From Selenomonas sp. AE3005 (GTDB lineage Bacteria > Bacillota > Negativicutes > Selenomonadales > Selenomonadaceae): a stretch of 64,000 bases of DNA. A program made the translations under genes and the position numbers. The stretch's first letter is position 1; each line of letters starts with the position of its first letter. Positions 8,099 through 18,199 of this stretch are shown piece by piece. Location: contig NZ_JMME01000001.1 of NCBI RefSeq assembly GCF_000686945.1, positions 310,001 through 374,000 of the forward strand. Reading direction: 5' to 3'. The notes under the pieces were generated by a model. The model did no database searches. It saw nothing but the letters and a program-made list of their open reading frames with translations, and was not told where the DNA came from.

Positions 8099-8898
8099 CG
8101 AAGGCTATTTTTTTTGATATCGATGGTACGCTAATCAACATTCGTAAGCACCACACCAAAATAACACTGCCGGTAAAAAGAGCAATTCAGGAATTACGGG
8201 CAGCCGGGCATCATACTTTCATTGCCAGCGGCCGTCCCTGGGCTTATTTGGACCCCGAGCTTACGGAATCGGGACTTTTTGACGGTTTTGTCATCATGAA
8301 CGGCGCCGTGGTCATTCTGGACGGGGAAGTAATTTTCCGTCAGGACATGCCGGCAGAAACAATCCGGGATATGGTGAAACTCGCGGAGGCCAAGGGCGTT
8401 GAGTACATTTTGGAAAGTCATCCTTACGTCTACTTGCGTGAAGAGTTTAAGGGGCTGGAAAATGTTTATCGCAATATAGATATTGATGTTGAGAAATTCG
8501 TGCGGCAGTTTGACCTGTCAAATGTCAAAGCCGGCAAACTGGAGTTTCTCTGTGATACACCGGGCGCTGACGGCTTATTTGACAAGCTATTGTCCTGGCC
8601 GGGGGTAACAGGGCTTATTGACCCGACGCTGCTGAAATATATGGAATTATATGCGGCGGACATTTCCAAAGCTACCGGCATACAACGGGCTTTAGAATAT
8701 ATGAACATCTCCATAGAAAACAGTTATGCCTTTGGGGACGGTCTTAACGATTTGGAAATGATGGGGACGGTAGGACACGCTCTGGTGATGGGCAATGCCG
8801 GGCCGGAGTTAAAGGCTTTGGCCGAACATGTTCTGCCGACGGTGGACGAGGACGGCGTGGCCGAAGGAATTTACCGTTACATTCTGAAAAGGCTATGA
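8095..8898 (+). CDS. Cof-type HAD-IIB family phosphatase
   Basis: The protein opens with the HAD nucleophile motif FFDIDGTL (Asp10, second Asp12), followed by the motif II region IASGRPW. The C-terminal FGDGLNDLEMM carries the Mg-binding acidic residues. Length (267) fits Cof/YbjI-type sugar-phosphate or flavin/PLP phosphatases of the cytosol; the substrate cannot be told. ATG 8095 is preferred: GGAAAGGA lies upstream and it overlaps the stop of the small membrane protein by ATGA. Confidence 0.88.
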   Translation: MTKAIFFDIDGTLINIRKHHTKITLPVKRAIQELRAAGHHTFIASGRPWAYLDPELTESGLFDGFVIMNGAVVILDGEVIFRQDMPAETIRDMVKLAEAKGVEYILESHPYVYLREEFKGLENVYRNIDIDVEKFVRQFDLSNVKAGKLEFLCDTPGADGLFDKLLSWPGVTGLIDPTLLKYMELYAADISKATGIQRALEYMNISIENSYAFGDGLNDLEMMGTVGHALVMGNAGPELKALAEHVLPTVDEDGVAEGIYRYILKRL

Positions 8899-8906
8899 GG
8901 TGAATT

Positions 8907-9845
8907 ATGCGAAATAAACTAGGTATGATTCTGGGGCTGGTATTACTAATTACCAGTCTGCTGACGGGCTGTGGCGCGCCAAACGCGGCAAACCAGCCGG
9001 CAGCGCAGAACGAAGAAAAAGCCGCCAGCGCTGACAAAAACAAAGAGCTTACCGTAACCATGCTGAACGTGGGGCAGGGAGACGCAATTCTCATCAAAAC
9101 TGCGGAACAGACGGTGCTTATTGATACCAGTGATTTGGACGAACAGGAAAAACTGCGGGCAGAGTTGAAAAAAGCGCAGGTTAAACGCATTGATAAACTT
9201 ATTCTGACACATCCGCATGCTGACCATATTGGCGGCGTGGATGGTGTAGTCCTTAAAGACTACGAGGTTGGCGAAGTTTATGACAACGGAATGCCGTCCA
9301 AATCCAAGTTATACCTTAACTATATGAAAAAACTTAAGCAGAAAAATATTCCCCGTCATGCCCTGACAGCCGGAGATGTTCTTGACTTGGGCGGCGGTGT
9401 GAGCTTTAAGGTACTGTCACCACCTAAAGATGTTGTAGAAAAAGGCAGTAAGAGCACGGATAATCATGATCCGAACAATGAGTCGGTGGTTGGCAAGCTG
9501 ATTTTTGGTAATTTCTCCATGATGTTTACAGGTGATGCTGAACAGCAGGCGGAAAAAGTCATGGTCGATAATTTTGCCGGTGATTTGCGCAGTACGCTGT
9601 TAAAAGCCGGGCACCATGGCAGCAAGACATCTTCCTCGGCAGCGTTCTTACGGGCCGTACAGCCGGAAGGTGTTCTGATTTCCTGCGGTGCCGGCAATGA
9701 CTACGGTCATCCGCATAAGCAGACCATGAAAAAATATCAGTCGTTGAAACTGAAAATTTACGAAACAGACCTAAATGGTACCATCGTGGTAACCTCCGAT
9801 GGTAAAAGCTATAAAATCAAGCCGGAAAGAGGGGACGCACAATGA
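8907..9845 (+). CDS. ComEC/Rec2-like metallo-beta-lactamase-fold lipoprotein
   Basis: The N-terminus is a lipoprotein signal with lipobox LLTGC (Cys22), so the protein is anchored to a membrane surface. The hydrolase domain has THPHADHIGG, a following GHHGS motif and FTGDAE, all metal ligands of the MBL fold as seen in the competence-protein ComEC C-terminal domain. Stand-alone secreted versions are common in Firmicutes; nuclease or phosphodiesterase activity on extracellular substrates is a family-level inference. It overlaps the DUF3006 gene by 4 nt, a pairing I recall as recurrent. Confidence 0.85.
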   Translation: MRNKLGMILGLVLLITSLLTGCGAPNAANQPAAQNEEKAASADKNKELTVTMLNVGQGDAILIKTAEQTVLIDTSDLDEQEKLRAELKKAQVKRIDKLILTHPHADHIGGVDGVVLKDYEVGEVYDNGMPSKSKLYLNYMKKLKQKNIPRHALTAGDVLDLGGGVSFKVLSPPKDVVEKGSKSTDNHDPNNESVVGKLIFGNFSMMFTGDAEQQAEKVMVDNFAGDLRSTLLKAGHHGSKTSSSAAFLRAVQPEGVLISCGAGNDYGHPHKQTMKKYQSLKLKIYETDLNGTIVVTSDGKSYKIKPERGDAQ

Positions 9846-10042
9846 TTTCCGCTTATATTGACCGCTATGAGGGCAGCCTGGCGGTACTGTTGCTGGGGGA
9901 CGATATGAAAAAAGTCAATTTCCCCCGGGAATATCTCCCTGCTGAGGCAGGCGAGGGGGACTATATCAAAATAGATATAGCCCTGGATGAAGAGGCCAAT
10001 GAAAAAGCGGCCCAAGAGGCATTGGAACTCCTCAGGGAGTAA
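9842..10042 (+). CDS. DUF3006-family small protein
   Basis: This 66-residue acidic protein begins MISAYIDRYEGSLAVLLLGDD and contains VNFPREYLP and GDYIKI. This matches the small DUF3006 family from memory, an OB-like beta-rich protein usually encoded right after ComEC-like MBL hydrolases, as here (ATGA overlap). Its function is unknown. Confidence 0.75.
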   Translation: MISAYIDRYEGSLAVLLLGDDMKKVNFPREYLPAEAGEGDYIKIDIALDEEANEKAAQEALELLRE

Positions 10043-10055
10043 GGAGGCAGACTTA

Positions 10056-11102
10056 ATGAATAACGTATTCCGCTGGGCAAGTTTGGTGGGCGTTTTAGCA
10101 GTTGTATTGATGATGCTGCCCTTCAAAGCAGAGGCAGCCAGTCAAAATGAATTAAATTATTTTCAAACTAGTAATGTCGAAGTTGAAGGACGTAAAGCCT
10201 TGCGTATCGAAATAGGTATGACAGAGGAAAATCCTGACTATAAAGTCACGGAAATGACTTTTTTGCGCCGGCAGCTGATTATTGATATGAAAAATACCCG
10301 TCAGGGCAAGCTGAGGGACAATATTGCTCTAAAAGGCAATTTAGCGAAAAAGGTTAATCTGGAAAAACAGGGCGATAATCTGCGTGTCAGCATAGATTTT
10401 GTCAATGAGGTAAACAGCAATAATTACCGTATCAGCACGCTGCCAGCCGAACGGCGCAGCAAGAAACCGTTCCGTATAGTCATTGAGGTGCTGGAACCAG
10501 GTGAAGGCAGCGATATCAATGCACCGGGAATTAAGGGCAAGACCATTGTCGTTGACCCGGGACATGGCGGCAGCGACAGTGGTGCTGTAGGGCCTACAGG
10601 TGTAAAAGAGAAGAGTGTTTCCCTGGCTGTGTCCAGGAAGGTCCAAAATCTCCTGACGAAGGCCGGAGCCAAAGTAATCATGACGCGCACGACCGATGTG
10701 GATGTTTATGGCGTCAACGCTACGGACAGGCAGGAACTGCAGGCGCGCTGTGATGTTGCTAACCGCGTTCCGCAGACAGCCTTGTTCTTATCGATTCATT
10801 GTAATGCTTTTTCCAATCCGTCGGCTCATGGCATGGAAACATATTATGCCGCAGGTTCTGGCCGGGGCCAAAAGCTGGCAGCATATTTAAATGACGAGCT
10901 GGCTAAAGCGGGCGGCCTGTTCAACCGTGGCGTGAAAACCGCTAACTACTATGTACTGCGTCATACCAGCATGCCGGCCTCCCTGGTGGAACTGGCGTTT
11001 ATTACTAACCCGCGTGAGGAAAAACTGCTGAACAGCGATGCTTATCAGAATAAGCTGGCCAAAGCCATTGTGCAGGGCATTGTCCGTTATTTCCGCGGCT
11101 GA
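10056..11102 (+). CDS. N-acetylmuramoyl-L-alanine amidase (AMIN + Amidase_3)
   Basis: This exported peptidoglycan amidase removes stem peptides from glycan strands. A signal peptide covers about residues 1-27 (LPFKAEA-A). A beta-rich AMIN-like domain spans about 30-150. The zinc amidase domain starts at IVVDPGHGGSDSGA, continues with E in KEKSVSLAV, SIHCNAF, and ends with the catalytic Glu region LVELAFITNPREE. ATG 10056 follows AAGGAGG by 9 nt and has a proper signal sequence; a longer frame from 9987 would not. It is 13 nt after DUF3006, part of a cell-surface gene run. Confidence 0.92.
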   Translation: MNNVFRWASLVGVLAVVLMMLPFKAEAASQNELNYFQTSNVEVEGRKALRIEIGMTEENPDYKVTEMTFLRRQLIIDMKNTRQGKLRDNIALKGNLAKKVNLEKQGDNLRVSIDFVNEVNSNNYRISTLPAERRSKKPFRIVIEVLEPGEGSDINAPGIKGKTIVVDPGHGGSDSGAVGPTGVKEKSVSLAVSRKVQNLLTKAGAKVIMTRTTDVDVYGVNATDRQELQARCDVANRVPQTALFLSIHCNAFSNPSAHGMETYYAAGSGRGQKLAAYLNDELAKAGGLFNRGVKTANYYVLRHTSMPASLVELAFITNPREEKLLNSDAYQNKLAKAIVQGIVRYFRG

Positions 11103-11121
11103 TTTATAGGGAGATGATTAG

Positions 11122-11715
11122 ATGAAAAAAATGCGTTACATGCTGCTGGCGATGTTGGCACTTATCCTGCTATGCGTCCCCGGCTGTGACAATAAACAGA
11201 ATAATGCCGGCGATGTAAGCAGCAAATCCGCCATTACAGCGGAAAAGGGCAGTTCGCCGCAGACGGTTACGCCGGAGGCGGAAAAGACACAGACTAACGG
11301 CAAACTGACCATCAATGTTTACTATCCTGATGAACAGGGCATGAAACTGGTGGCCGTTAAGAAAACCGTTAAACTGGGCAATGATGATAAGTATACTGCC
11401 GCCCTCAAGGCCTTGATGTCCGGTACCAAGGAAAAAGGTTTGGCAACAATTGTACCCAAGCAGGCTAAAATTAAGAGCGTCAAGGTTAAAGACGATACAG
11501 CTTATGTAGATTTTGACGAAAATCTGGTCAAGAAGTTCATTGGCGGTTCCACCGGTGAAGAAATGCTGGTAGGTTCCCTCGTCAACACCCTGACGGAGTT
11601 CAGCGAAATCAAAAAAATCCAGATTCTCGTAGAAGGGAAAAAGATTGATTCCCTGGCTGGTCATTTTGACCTGACAAAACCGGTTGAGAGAATGACGAAT
11701 CTTATCAAAAAATAA
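11122..11715 (+). CDS. GerMN-domain lipoprotein
   Basis: The product has a lipoprotein signal ending at VPGC (Cys22), a Ser/Thr/Lys-rich linker, and a GerMN domain from about residue 65: INVYYPDEQGMKLV, KYTAALKALMSG and YVDFDENLVKKF. GerMN is named after the spore-germination protein GerM but is widespread in non-sporing bacteria next to amidases, as here. A role in peptidoglycan turnover is inferred from the neighbouring AMIN amidase, whose stop is 19 nt upstream. Terminator follows. Confidence 0.85.
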   Translation: MKKMRYMLLAMLALILLCVPGCDNKQNNAGDVSSKSAITAEKGSSPQTVTPEAEKTQTNGKLTINVYYPDEQGMKLVAVKKTVKLGNDDKYTAALKALMSGTKEKGLATIVPKQAKIKSVKVKDDTAYVDFDENLVKKFIGGSTGEEMLVGSLVNTLTEFSEIKKIQILVEGKKIDSLAGHFDLTKPVERMTNLIKK

Positions 11716-11732
11716 TACTAAACGGGTTTAAG

Positions 11733-11763
11733 GACGCGCAAAAAACTTGTTTTTTTGCGCGTC
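11733..11763 (+). terminator. Terminator of the cell-surface gene run
   Basis: GACGCGCAAAAAA pairs with TTTTTTGCGCGTC around CTTG. Its right arm overlaps the -35 of the trigger-factor promoter. Confidence 0.8.
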
Positions 11764-11775
11764 TTGTGTTATGAT
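11747..11775 (+). promoter_or_regulatory. Candidate promoter of tig
   Basis: -35 TTGTTT (11747-11752) and -10 TATGAT (11770-11775) are 17 nt apart, about 87 nt upstream of the tig ATG. Confidence 0.55.
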
Positions 11776-11861
11776 ATGAAAAGTATGGCATATTGTCGGC
11801 AGCAGTCTGGCGAACGTATGCCTGCGCATGATTTAGATAATACAGGAGGTCATCCCAGACA

Positions 11862-13148
11862 ATGAAAGTTACTGTAGAAAATGGTGAAAACCAGCAGGTT
11901 ACTCTGACTATTGAGGTTGAAGCAGCAGAGGTTTCCAAGGCAACTGAGAAGGCTGTAAAGCGTCTCGGCAACCGTGTAAATATTCCCGGATTCCGCAAGG
12001 GCAAAGCTCCGCGCAAAATCATTGAGCGCAATGTAGGCATGGAAGCTATCATGCAGGAAGCATTCGACATCGTTGCTCCCAAGGCATTCGCTGATGCTCT
12101 GGAAGAACAGAAGATTGACCCGGTAACCCGTCCGGACATCGACATCGTTACCCTCGAAGAAGGCAAGGATCTCGTGTTCAAGGCTACGGTTACCCCGCGT
12201 CCGGAAGTTACCCTGGGCGAATACAAAGGCCTGAAAGTAGAAAAGAAGGTTGCTGAAGTAACTGACGAAGATGTGGAAAAGCAGATTAAGACTTTCCAGG
12301 ACCGTCAGGGCAAGATGGTAGACGCTCCGGAAGGTTCCGCTGTTAAAGACGGCGACTTCACGACGCTGGACTTTGAAGGTTTCGTAAACGGCGAAGCATT
12401 CGAAGGCGGCAAGGGTCAGGACTACCCGCTGCAGATTGGTTCCGGCAGCTTTATCCCGGGCTTTGAAGATCAGCTCATAGGCGCTAAGATTGGCGAAGAA
12501 AAAGAAGTAAACGTGAAGTTCCCGGAAGAATATCATTCCAAGGAACTGGCTGGCAAAGATGCTATGTTCAAGTGCACTATCCGCAGCATCAAGCAGAAGG
12601 AACTGCCGGCTATCGATGATGAACTGGCTAAGAAAGTCAGCAAGTTTGAAACGATTGCTGAACTTCGTGCTGATGTTCGCAAGAACCTGGAAGAAAATGC
12701 TCAGCGTCAGGCTGAAAACACGCAGCGCACTGAGGCTATCGAGCAGGCTACCAACAACATCACTGTTGACATTCCGGCTGTGATGATTGACAACCGTGTA
12801 AACGCTATGATTCAGGAAATGGCTATGCGTCTCGAGCAGCAGGGCATGAACCTGGAAATGTACCTGCAGTATGCTGGCACTGACCTGGCTAAGATTCGCG
12901 AAGACTATCGTGAAACGGCTGAAAAGAACGTTAAGACTGACTTGATGCTGGAAGAAGTAGCTAAGGTTGAAAATATCAAAGTTGAGGCTAAGGACCTTGA
13001 CGCTGAAGTTGCTGGCATGGCTGCCGCTTATGGTGCTACGCCGGTACAGATTCAGAAAATCATTAAAGAGCAGGGTCGCGTTGGCGATTTGGCTGCTACC
13101 GTACTCCGCAAGAAGACGGCACAGTTCATCATTGACAACATTGCCTAA
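11862..13148 (+). CDS. tig: Trigger factor
   Basis: Trigger factor is a ribosome-associated chaperone and peptidyl-prolyl isomerase acting on nascent chains. The N-terminal ribosome-binding signature is visible as GNRVNIPGFRKGKAPRKIIE (residues about 36-55). The FKBP-type PPIase domain is around 160-245 (DGDFTTLDFEGFVNGEAFEGG, GSFIPGFEDQLIG). A helical C-terminal substrate cradle follows. Length (428) is normal. The Shine-Dalgarno is AGGAGG with ATG 11862. It heads the classic tig-clpP-clpX-lon block. Codon choice is strongly biased, as for highly expressed genes. Confidence 0.97.
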   Translation: MKVTVENGENQQVTLTIEVEAAEVSKATEKAVKRLGNRVNIPGFRKGKAPRKIIERNVGMEAIMQEAFDIVAPKAFADALEEQKIDPVTRPDIDIVTLEEGKDLVFKATVTPRPEVTLGEYKGLKVEKKVAEVTDEDVEKQIKTFQDRQGKMVDAPEGSAVKDGDFTTLDFEGFVNGEAFEGGKGQDYPLQIGSGSFIPGFEDQLIGAKIGEEKEVNVKFPEEYHSKELAGKDAMFKCTIRSIKQKELPAIDDELAKKVSKFETIAELRADVRKNLEENAQRQAENTQRTEAIEQATNNITVDIPAVMIDNRVNAMIQEMAMRLEQQGMNLEMYLQYAGTDLAKIREDYRETAEKNVKTDLMLEEVAKVENIKVEAKDLDAEVAGMAAAYGATPVQIQKIIKEQGRVGDLAATVLRKKTAQFIIDNIA

Positions 13149-13175
13149 TAATTCCCTGCGTATGGGGGTATTCCA

Positions 13176-13787
13176 ATGAGTTATGTACCAATGGTCGTTG
13201 AACAATCTAACCGCGGCGAACGGGCTTATGATATATATTCCCGTCTGCTGAAGGACAGAATTATCTTCCTCGGCGGTCCGATTGATGATAGCGTGGCTAA
13301 TGTTGTTGTAGCCCAGCTCCTTTTCCTGGAGTCTGAGGACCCGGATAAAGATATTTATCTCTACATCAACAGCCCCGGCGGTGTTGTTACTGCCGGTCTG
13401 GCTATCTATGACACCATGCAGTATATCAAGCCGGACGTTTCGACGATTTGTATCGGTCAGGCTGCCAGCATGGGAGCTGTGCTCCTTACTGCTGGTGCCA
13501 AAGGCAAGCGTTTTGCTCTGCCTAACGCCCGTGTTATGATTCACCAGCCATTAGGTGGCGCACAGGGCCAGTCCACGGATATTCAAATCCAGGCCCGTGA
13601 AATTCAGCGTATCCGCGAAACCATCAATGATATCTTTGTGGCCACAACCGGCAAAGACAAGGATGCCATCAATACTGATACGGAACGCGATAATTTCATG
13701 ACAGCCCAGGAGGCCAAGGCCTATGGTATTGTGGATGAAGTAATTACCCGTCCCAAACGGACGAAAAAATCTGACGCAAACGATTGA
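13176..13787 (+). CDS. clpP: ATP-dependent Clp protease proteolytic subunit
   Basis: This is the barrel-forming serine protease that degrades unfolded substrates delivered by ClpX. The catalytic triad is visible as Ser98 (GQAASMGA), His123 (MIHQP) and Asp172 (TERDNFM). Length (203) matches ClpP. It sits 27 nt after tig and immediately before clpX, an order conserved in many bacteria. Confidence 0.97.
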   Translation: MSYVPMVVEQSNRGERAYDIYSRLLKDRIIFLGGPIDDSVANVVVAQLLFLESEDPDKDIYLYINSPGGVVTAGLAIYDTMQYIKPDVSTICIGQAASMGAVLLTAGAKGKRFALPNARVMIHQPLGGAQGQSTDIQIQAREIQRIRETINDIFVATTGKDKDAINTDTERDNFMTAQEAKAYGIVDEVITRPKRTKKSDAND

Positions 13788-13798
13788 GGGGTGATGTC

Positions 13799-15070
13799 AT
13801 GTTGAAGTTTGGGGATGAGAAAGGCCAGCTCAAATGCTCCTTCTGTGGTAAAACCCAGGAACAGGTACGTAAGCTGGTAGCAGGCCCTGGCGTCTATATC
13901 TGTGATGAATGTATTGAACTGTGCAATGAAATCATTGAAGAAGAGTTCAGTGACGAAGCAGAGGTAGAGCTGAAGGACGTCCCGAAACCGAAGGACATCC
14001 GGGCTATACTTGACCAGTATGTTATCGGTCAGGATGACGCGAAAAAAAGCCTCTCCGTTGCCGTCTACAATCACTACAAGCGCATAAATATGGGACTGGC
14101 CAAGAGTGAGGATGTGGAACTGCAAAAGTCCAATATTCTCATGCTGGGACCTACCGGCAGCGGTAAAACCCTGCTGGCTCAGACTTTGGCCAGAATTCTC
14201 AATGTGCCCTTTGCCATTGCCGACGCCACGGCACTTACAGAGGCCGGCTATGTGGGTGAGGACGTAGAAAATATCCTCTTAAAACTCATTCAGGCTGCTG
14301 ATTATGACGTGGAAAAGGCGGAACGCGGTATCGTCTACATCGACGAAATCGATAAGATTGCCCGCAAATCGGAAAATCCGTCGATTACCCGTGATGTTTC
14401 CGGCGAGGGCGTGCAGCAGGCACTCCTGAAGATTCTCGAAGGCACGGTGGCCTCCGTACCGCCGCAGGGTGGCCGCAAGCACCCGCATCAGGAGCTTATC
14501 CAGATTGATACCACCAACATTCTCTTCATTTGTGGTGGTGCCTTTGACGGTATCGAAAAGGTCATTGAGGCCCGTTTAGGCCAAAAACAGATGGGCTTTG
14601 GTGCCGATATCAAGTCCAAGCGGCAGAAACGCAATGTGGGCGAGTCCCTGAAAAAGATTCTGCCGGAGGATTTGCTCAAACACGGGCTTATCCCCGAGTT
14701 TATTGGCCGTGTGCCTGTAGTTGTAACCTTGGAATCCTTGGACGAAGATGCTCTTATCAGCATTCTCACCAAGCCGAAGAACGCACTGGTAAAACAGTAT
14801 GCCAAACTGCTCGAGCTTGATGGCGTTAAGCTCTCCTTTGAAGATGAGGCTTTAAAACTCATCGCCCGGGAGGCGCTGAAACGCAAGACCGGCGCACGCG
14901 GCCTGCGTTCGATTATCGAAGGTATCATGCGTAATGTTATGTATGATATTCCCTCGATTGAAGGTGTTACAGCTTGTCATGTAACCAAAGAAACGGTAAA
15001 TAATAAAAAAGACCCTGTGCTCACCATCGAAAAGAAAAAGAGGGCTGACAGTGGGGAGGCATCTGCCTGA
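13799..15070 (+). CDS. clpX: ATP-dependent Clp protease ATP-binding subunit ClpX
   Basis: ClpX is the AAA+ unfoldase partner of ClpP. The N-terminal zinc-binding domain has Cys13, Cys16, Cys35 and Cys38. Walker A is GPTGSGKT near residue 120, Walker B is [10 protein letters not shown], and the RGLRSIIE sensor-2 region lies near the C-terminus. ATG 13799 is used because GAGGGGTGAT precedes it and the preceding TTG at 13784 overlaps clpP. Length (423) is typical. Confidence 0.97.
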   Translation: MLKFGDEKGQLKCSFCGKTQEQVRKLVAGPGVYICDECIELCNEIIEEEFSDEAEVELKDVPKPKDIRAILDQYVIGQDDAKKSLSVAVYNHYKRINMGLAKSEDVELQKSNILMLGPTGSGKTLLAQTLARILNVPFAIADATALTEAGYVGEDVENILLKLIQAADYDVEKAERGIVYIDEIDKIARKSENPSITRDVSGEGVQQALLKILEGTVASVPPQGGRKHPHQELIQIDTTNILFICGGAFDGIEKVIEARLGQKQMGFGADIKSKRQKRNVGESLKKILPEDLLKHGLIPEFIGRVPVVVTLESLDEDALISILTKPKNALVKQYAKLLELDGVKLSFEDEALKLIAREALKRKTGARGLRSIIEGIMRNVMYDIPSIEGVTACHVTKETVNNKKDPVLTIEKKKRADSGEASA

Positions 15071-15084
15071 GGGTAGACGCAAAG

Positions 15085-15116
15085 CAAGGCGTTGCAGAGG
15101 GCAGCGCCTTGTTTAA
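15085..15116 (+). terminator. Weak terminator or attenuator between clpX and lon
   Basis: AAGGCGTTGC pairs with GCAGCGCCTT (one mismatch) around AGAGG, followed by GTTTAATATTTT. It would uncouple lon partially from clpPX. Confidence 0.6.
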
Positions 15117-15145
15117 TATTTTAGGATAGAAGAGGAGGGAACCAA

Positions 15146-17449
15146 ATGGCGGAAACACGAACATTGCCATTATTGCCGCTGCGCGGCATGGTAGTATTCC
15201 CTTATATGATGATACATTTAGACGTCGCCCGTGACCGTTCCATGGCTGCTATTGAAGAGGCTATGGTTGAGAATCGCGAAGTGATGCTCACCACGCAGAT
15301 GGATGCGGAAAAGGAAGAGTTTACCCCGCAGGACCTGTATAAAGTCGGCACGGTGGCCGAAGTGCGGCAGGTGATAAAGCTGCCCGGTGACCTGGTCAGA
15401 GTTTTGGTGGAAGGCAAACATCGTGCCTTTATCCATGAGTACCATGAACAGGAAAAATTTGATGTGGTGGACGTGGAAGAATTTCACGACCGTATCGATA
15501 CTTCCCTGAACATGGAGGCCCTGAACCGTGCTGTAGTACATCAGTTCGAAGAATGGGTGCGCATGTCCAAGAAGATTCCACCCGAAACGCTGGTATCCGT
15601 GGCCATTATCGATGATGCCGGCCGGTTGGCTGACCTCATTGCCAGCCATTTGAATCTTAAGGTGGAAACACGCCAGGAACTCCTGGCCGCCATTGACGTG
15701 AAGGAACGGCTCGAAAAACTCTACGCCGTACTTTCCCGGGAAATGGAAATCCTCCAGATGGAAACGAAAATCGGCAAGCAGGTACGCAAGCAGATGGACA
15801 AAATCCAAAAGGATTACTACCTGCGCGAGCAGATAAAGGCCATTCGTCAGGAACTCGGCTATAAAGACGGCAAAGGTGAAGTCGAAGAACTGCTGCAGAA
15901 ACTGCATGAGGGTAACTACCCCGAAGAAGTCTGCAAGACCGTGGAAAAAGAGCTCAGCCGCTTGGAAACCATGAACAATATGCATGCGGAAACCGGCGTT
16001 ATCCGCAACTATGTGGACTGCCTGCTCGAACTTCCCTGGAATGACGAATCCGTGGACAATGTTGACATTGCCGCCGCCAAAAAAATTCTGGACGATGACC
16101 ACTATGGACTCGTGAAAGTCAAAGACAGAATTCTTGACTATCTGGCTGTCCATAAACTGGCCAAGGACCGCAGCGCGCCGATTCTGTGCCTTGTCGGTCC
16201 TCCCGGCGTGGGCAAGACCTCACTGGCGGCGTCTGTAGCCAGAGCTACGGGACGGGAATTTGTCCGGGCCTCCTTAGGCGGTATTCGTGATGAGGCGGAA
16301 ATCCGCGGCCATCGCCGTACTTACGTTGGCGCTATGCCCGGCCGCATTATCGACGGTATCCGCAAAGTGGGTAAGAAAAATCCTGTGTTCCTGCTCGACG
16401 AAGTGGATAAACTGGCTGGCGACTATCGCGGCGACCCGGCAGCAGCGCTGCTGGAAGTCTTAGACCCGGCACAGAATTCCACCTTCAGCGACCATTTTGT
16501 TGACATACCATTTGACTTGTCAAAAGTCTTTTGGATTGTCACGGCCAATAATTTAGGTAATATTCCGCGTCCCCTGCGAGACCGCATGGAGATAATCCAG
16601 CTTTCCAGTTATACCGAAGTGGAAAAACTGGAAATTGCCAAGCGTTATCTGCTGGCCCGCCAGCGGACGCAGAACGGCTTAAAAGCCAAGGATATAACGA
16701 TTGGTGCCGGTGTATTCAATAAAATCATCGCTGATTACACCAGAGAGTCCGGTGTCCGTGAATTGGAACGCGTTATCGGCCAGGTCTGCCGCAAGGCTGC
16801 GCGTAAAATTGTAGAAGGGGAGGAAACTCCCATAAAGATCACCAGGAAAAATCTTATCGATTTTCTTGGTAAGACCAAGTACCATGACACCAAGGCTGCT
16901 AAAAAGCCGCAGGTTGGTGTAGTCACGGGCATGGCCTGGACGGAAGTAGGCGGTACAATTCTGCCGACAGAAGTCACGGTACTGAAAGGCAAGGGCAAAC
17001 TAATCCTCACCGGACAGGTGGGCGATGTCATGCAGGAATCGGCCAAGGCCGGACTTACCTACATTCGCAGCCGTTCCGATAAACTGAAACTGGCCGCAGA
17101 TTTTTACGAGAATGATGATATTCATATTCACCTGCCGGAAGGGGCTATTCCCAAGGACGGCCCGTCAGCCGGCATTACCATGGCCACGGCTATGATTTCC
17201 GCTTTGACCGGACGCAAGGTCAGAAATGACGTAGCCATGACCGGGGAAATCACCCTGCGCGGCCACGTGCTGGCTATCGGCGGCCTGAAAGAAAAGGTGC
17301 TCGCAGCTTACCGCGAAGGCATGAAAACCATCATTCTGCCCAAGGACAACGAAAAAGATATCGAAGATATACCTGAAGTTGTCCGGGAAAAACTCGAATT
17401 TGTGCCCGTAGAATCCATGGACGAAGTTTTAAAGACAGCTTTAGTATGA
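15146..17449 (+). CDS. lon: ATP-dependent protease Lon (LonA)
   Basis: Lon is a soluble AAA+ serine protease degrading damaged and regulatory proteins. The N-terminal LON substrate domain starts at [16 protein letters not shown]. The ATPase has Walker A GPPGVGKT and Walker [12 protein letters not shown]. The protease domain has the Ser-Lys dyad: Ser674 in PKDGPSAGI, and Lys in the [10 protein letters not shown] segment. At 767 residues it is a normal LonA. Start has AGGAGGG upstream. The lon-engB pairing is common in Firmicutes. Confidence 0.97.
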   Translation: MAETRTLPLLPLRGMVVFPYMMIHLDVARDRSMAAIEEAMVENREVMLTTQMDAEKEEFTPQDLYKVGTVAEVRQVIKLPGDLVRVLVEGKHRAFIHEYHEQEKFDVVDVEEFHDRIDTSLNMEALNRAVVHQFEEWVRMSKKIPPETLVSVAIIDDAGRLADLIASHLNLKVETRQELLAAIDVKERLEKLYAVLSREMEILQMETKIGKQVRKQMDKIQKDYYLREQIKAIRQELGYKDGKGEVEELLQKLHEGNYPEEVCKTVEKELSRLETMNNMHAETGVIRNYVDCLLELPWNDESVDNVDIAAAKKILDDDHYGLVKVKDRILDYLAVHKLAKDRSAPILCLVGPPGVGKTSLAASVARATGREFVRASLGGIRDEAEIRGHRRTYVGAMPGRIIDGIRKVGKKNPVFLLDEVDKLAGDYRGDPAAALLEVLDPAQNSTFSDHFVDIPFDLSKVFWIVTANNLGNIPRPLRDRMEIIQLSSYTEVEKLEIAKRYLLARQRTQNGLKAKDITIGAGVFNKIIADYTRESGVRELERVIGQVCRKAARKIVEGEETPIKITRKNLIDFLGKTKYHDTKAAKKPQVGVVTGMAWTEVGGTILPTEVTVLKGKGKLILTGQVGDVMQESAKAGLTYIRSRSDKLKLAADFYENDDIHIHLPEGAIPKDGPSAGITMATAMISALTGRKVRNDVAMTGEITLRGHVLAIGGLKEKVLAAYREGMKTIILPKDNEKDIEDIPEVVREKLEFVPVESMDEVLKTALV

Positions 17450-17454
17450 TGATA

Positions 17455-17482
17455 AAAAGCCTTCCCGTTTGGGAAGGCTTTT
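17455..17482 (+). terminator. Terminator-like hairpin between lon and engB
   Basis: AAAAGCCTTCCC and GGGAAGGCTTTT form a 12-bp stem around GTTT. It lies just upstream of the engB Shine-Dalgarno site, so it may act as a partial terminator or processing site. Confidence 0.75.
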
Positions 17483-17498
17483 ACAAGGAGATGAGAAA

Positions 17499-18131
17499 AT
17501 GAGCAATGACAAAGAACGGGTTATTATCACCCAGGGCAAATACATCGCCTCAGCTGTCAGAAAGGACCAGTATCCCGAAGAAGACCTGTCGGAAATCGTT
17601 TTTATCGGCCGTTCCAATGTAGGCAAGTCCTCCTTGATAAACTCTTTGACACGTGTCAATAACCTGGCCAGGGTTTCCTCCCAGCCCGGCAAGACGCAGA
17701 CGATTAACTTCTTTGAAGTCGGCATTAAAATCGCTGAGGTAGAGGAGCGCAAAGCCTTTTATCTCGTGGACCTGCCCGGCTATGGCTATGCCAAAACCGG
17801 CAAGGAAAACCGTAAAATCTGGTCAAAATTTATTGAAGAATACTTTCTGACCTCACCGCGGCTGCGTTTTGTCTGTCAGCTGATTGATATTCGTCATGAG
17901 CCCATGGCCTCTGATGTGGACATGTTCAACTGGCTGGTGGACAATGACATTCCCGTGCTGATTATCGCCACCAAGGCTGATAAAATCGGTAAAAACGCCC
18001 GGGCCAAGAATATTGCGGCCATCAAACGCAAATTGGGCATTAAGGAAATTTCGGTTTTGCCGTATTCTTCCCTAAAAAATGAAGGACGTTCAGATTTACT
18101 TGACGTTATCGGTGATTCTTTGTTAGAATAA
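17499..18131 (+). CDS. engB: Ribosome biogenesis GTPase EngB/YsxC
   Basis: This is an essential GTPase acting in late 50S assembly. G1 is GRSNVGKSS (37-45), G3 is DLPGYG (91-96) and G4 is TKAD (158-161). Length is 210. ATG 17499 follows AAGGAG by 8 nt; an upstream in-frame TTG at 17469 lies inside the hairpin and is unlikely. It is the last gene of the proteostasis block. Confidence 0.95.
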   Translation: MSNDKERVIITQGKYIASAVRKDQYPEEDLSEIVFIGRSNVGKSSLINSLTRVNNLARVSSQPGKTQTINFFEVGIKIAEVEERKAFYLVDLPGYGYAKTGKENRKIWSKFIEEYFLTSPRLRFVCQLIDIRHEPMASDVDMFNWLVDNDIPVLIIATKADKIGKNARAKNIAAIKRKLGIKEISVLPYSSLKNEGRSDLLDVIGDSLLE

Positions 18132-18144
18132 TATCAGAGAAATG

Positions 18145-18157
18145 TGAATCTGATTCA
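18145..18157 (+). promoter_or_regulatory. Palindrome upstream of ahbA, possible operator
   Basis: TGAATC-T-GATTCA is a perfect 13-nt inverted repeat 43 nt upstream of the ahbA start in an AT-rich stretch. It could be a site for an iron- or heme-responsive or other dimeric regulator. No specific regulator can be named. Confidence 0.3.
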
Positions 18158-18199
18158 TTTATTTTATTTTACGGAACACCATCGGGAAGAGGGATTATC

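Noticed and set aside
11850-13544. Long minus-strand ORF (564 codons) opposite tig and clpP
   Set aside because: It is an antisense frame kept open by strongly biased tig codons; tig and clpP have complete motifs on the plus strand.
15218-16153. Minus-strand 311-codon ORF opposite lon
   Set aside because: Antisense shadow of lon with a Phe/His-rich composition typical of reversed coding DNA.
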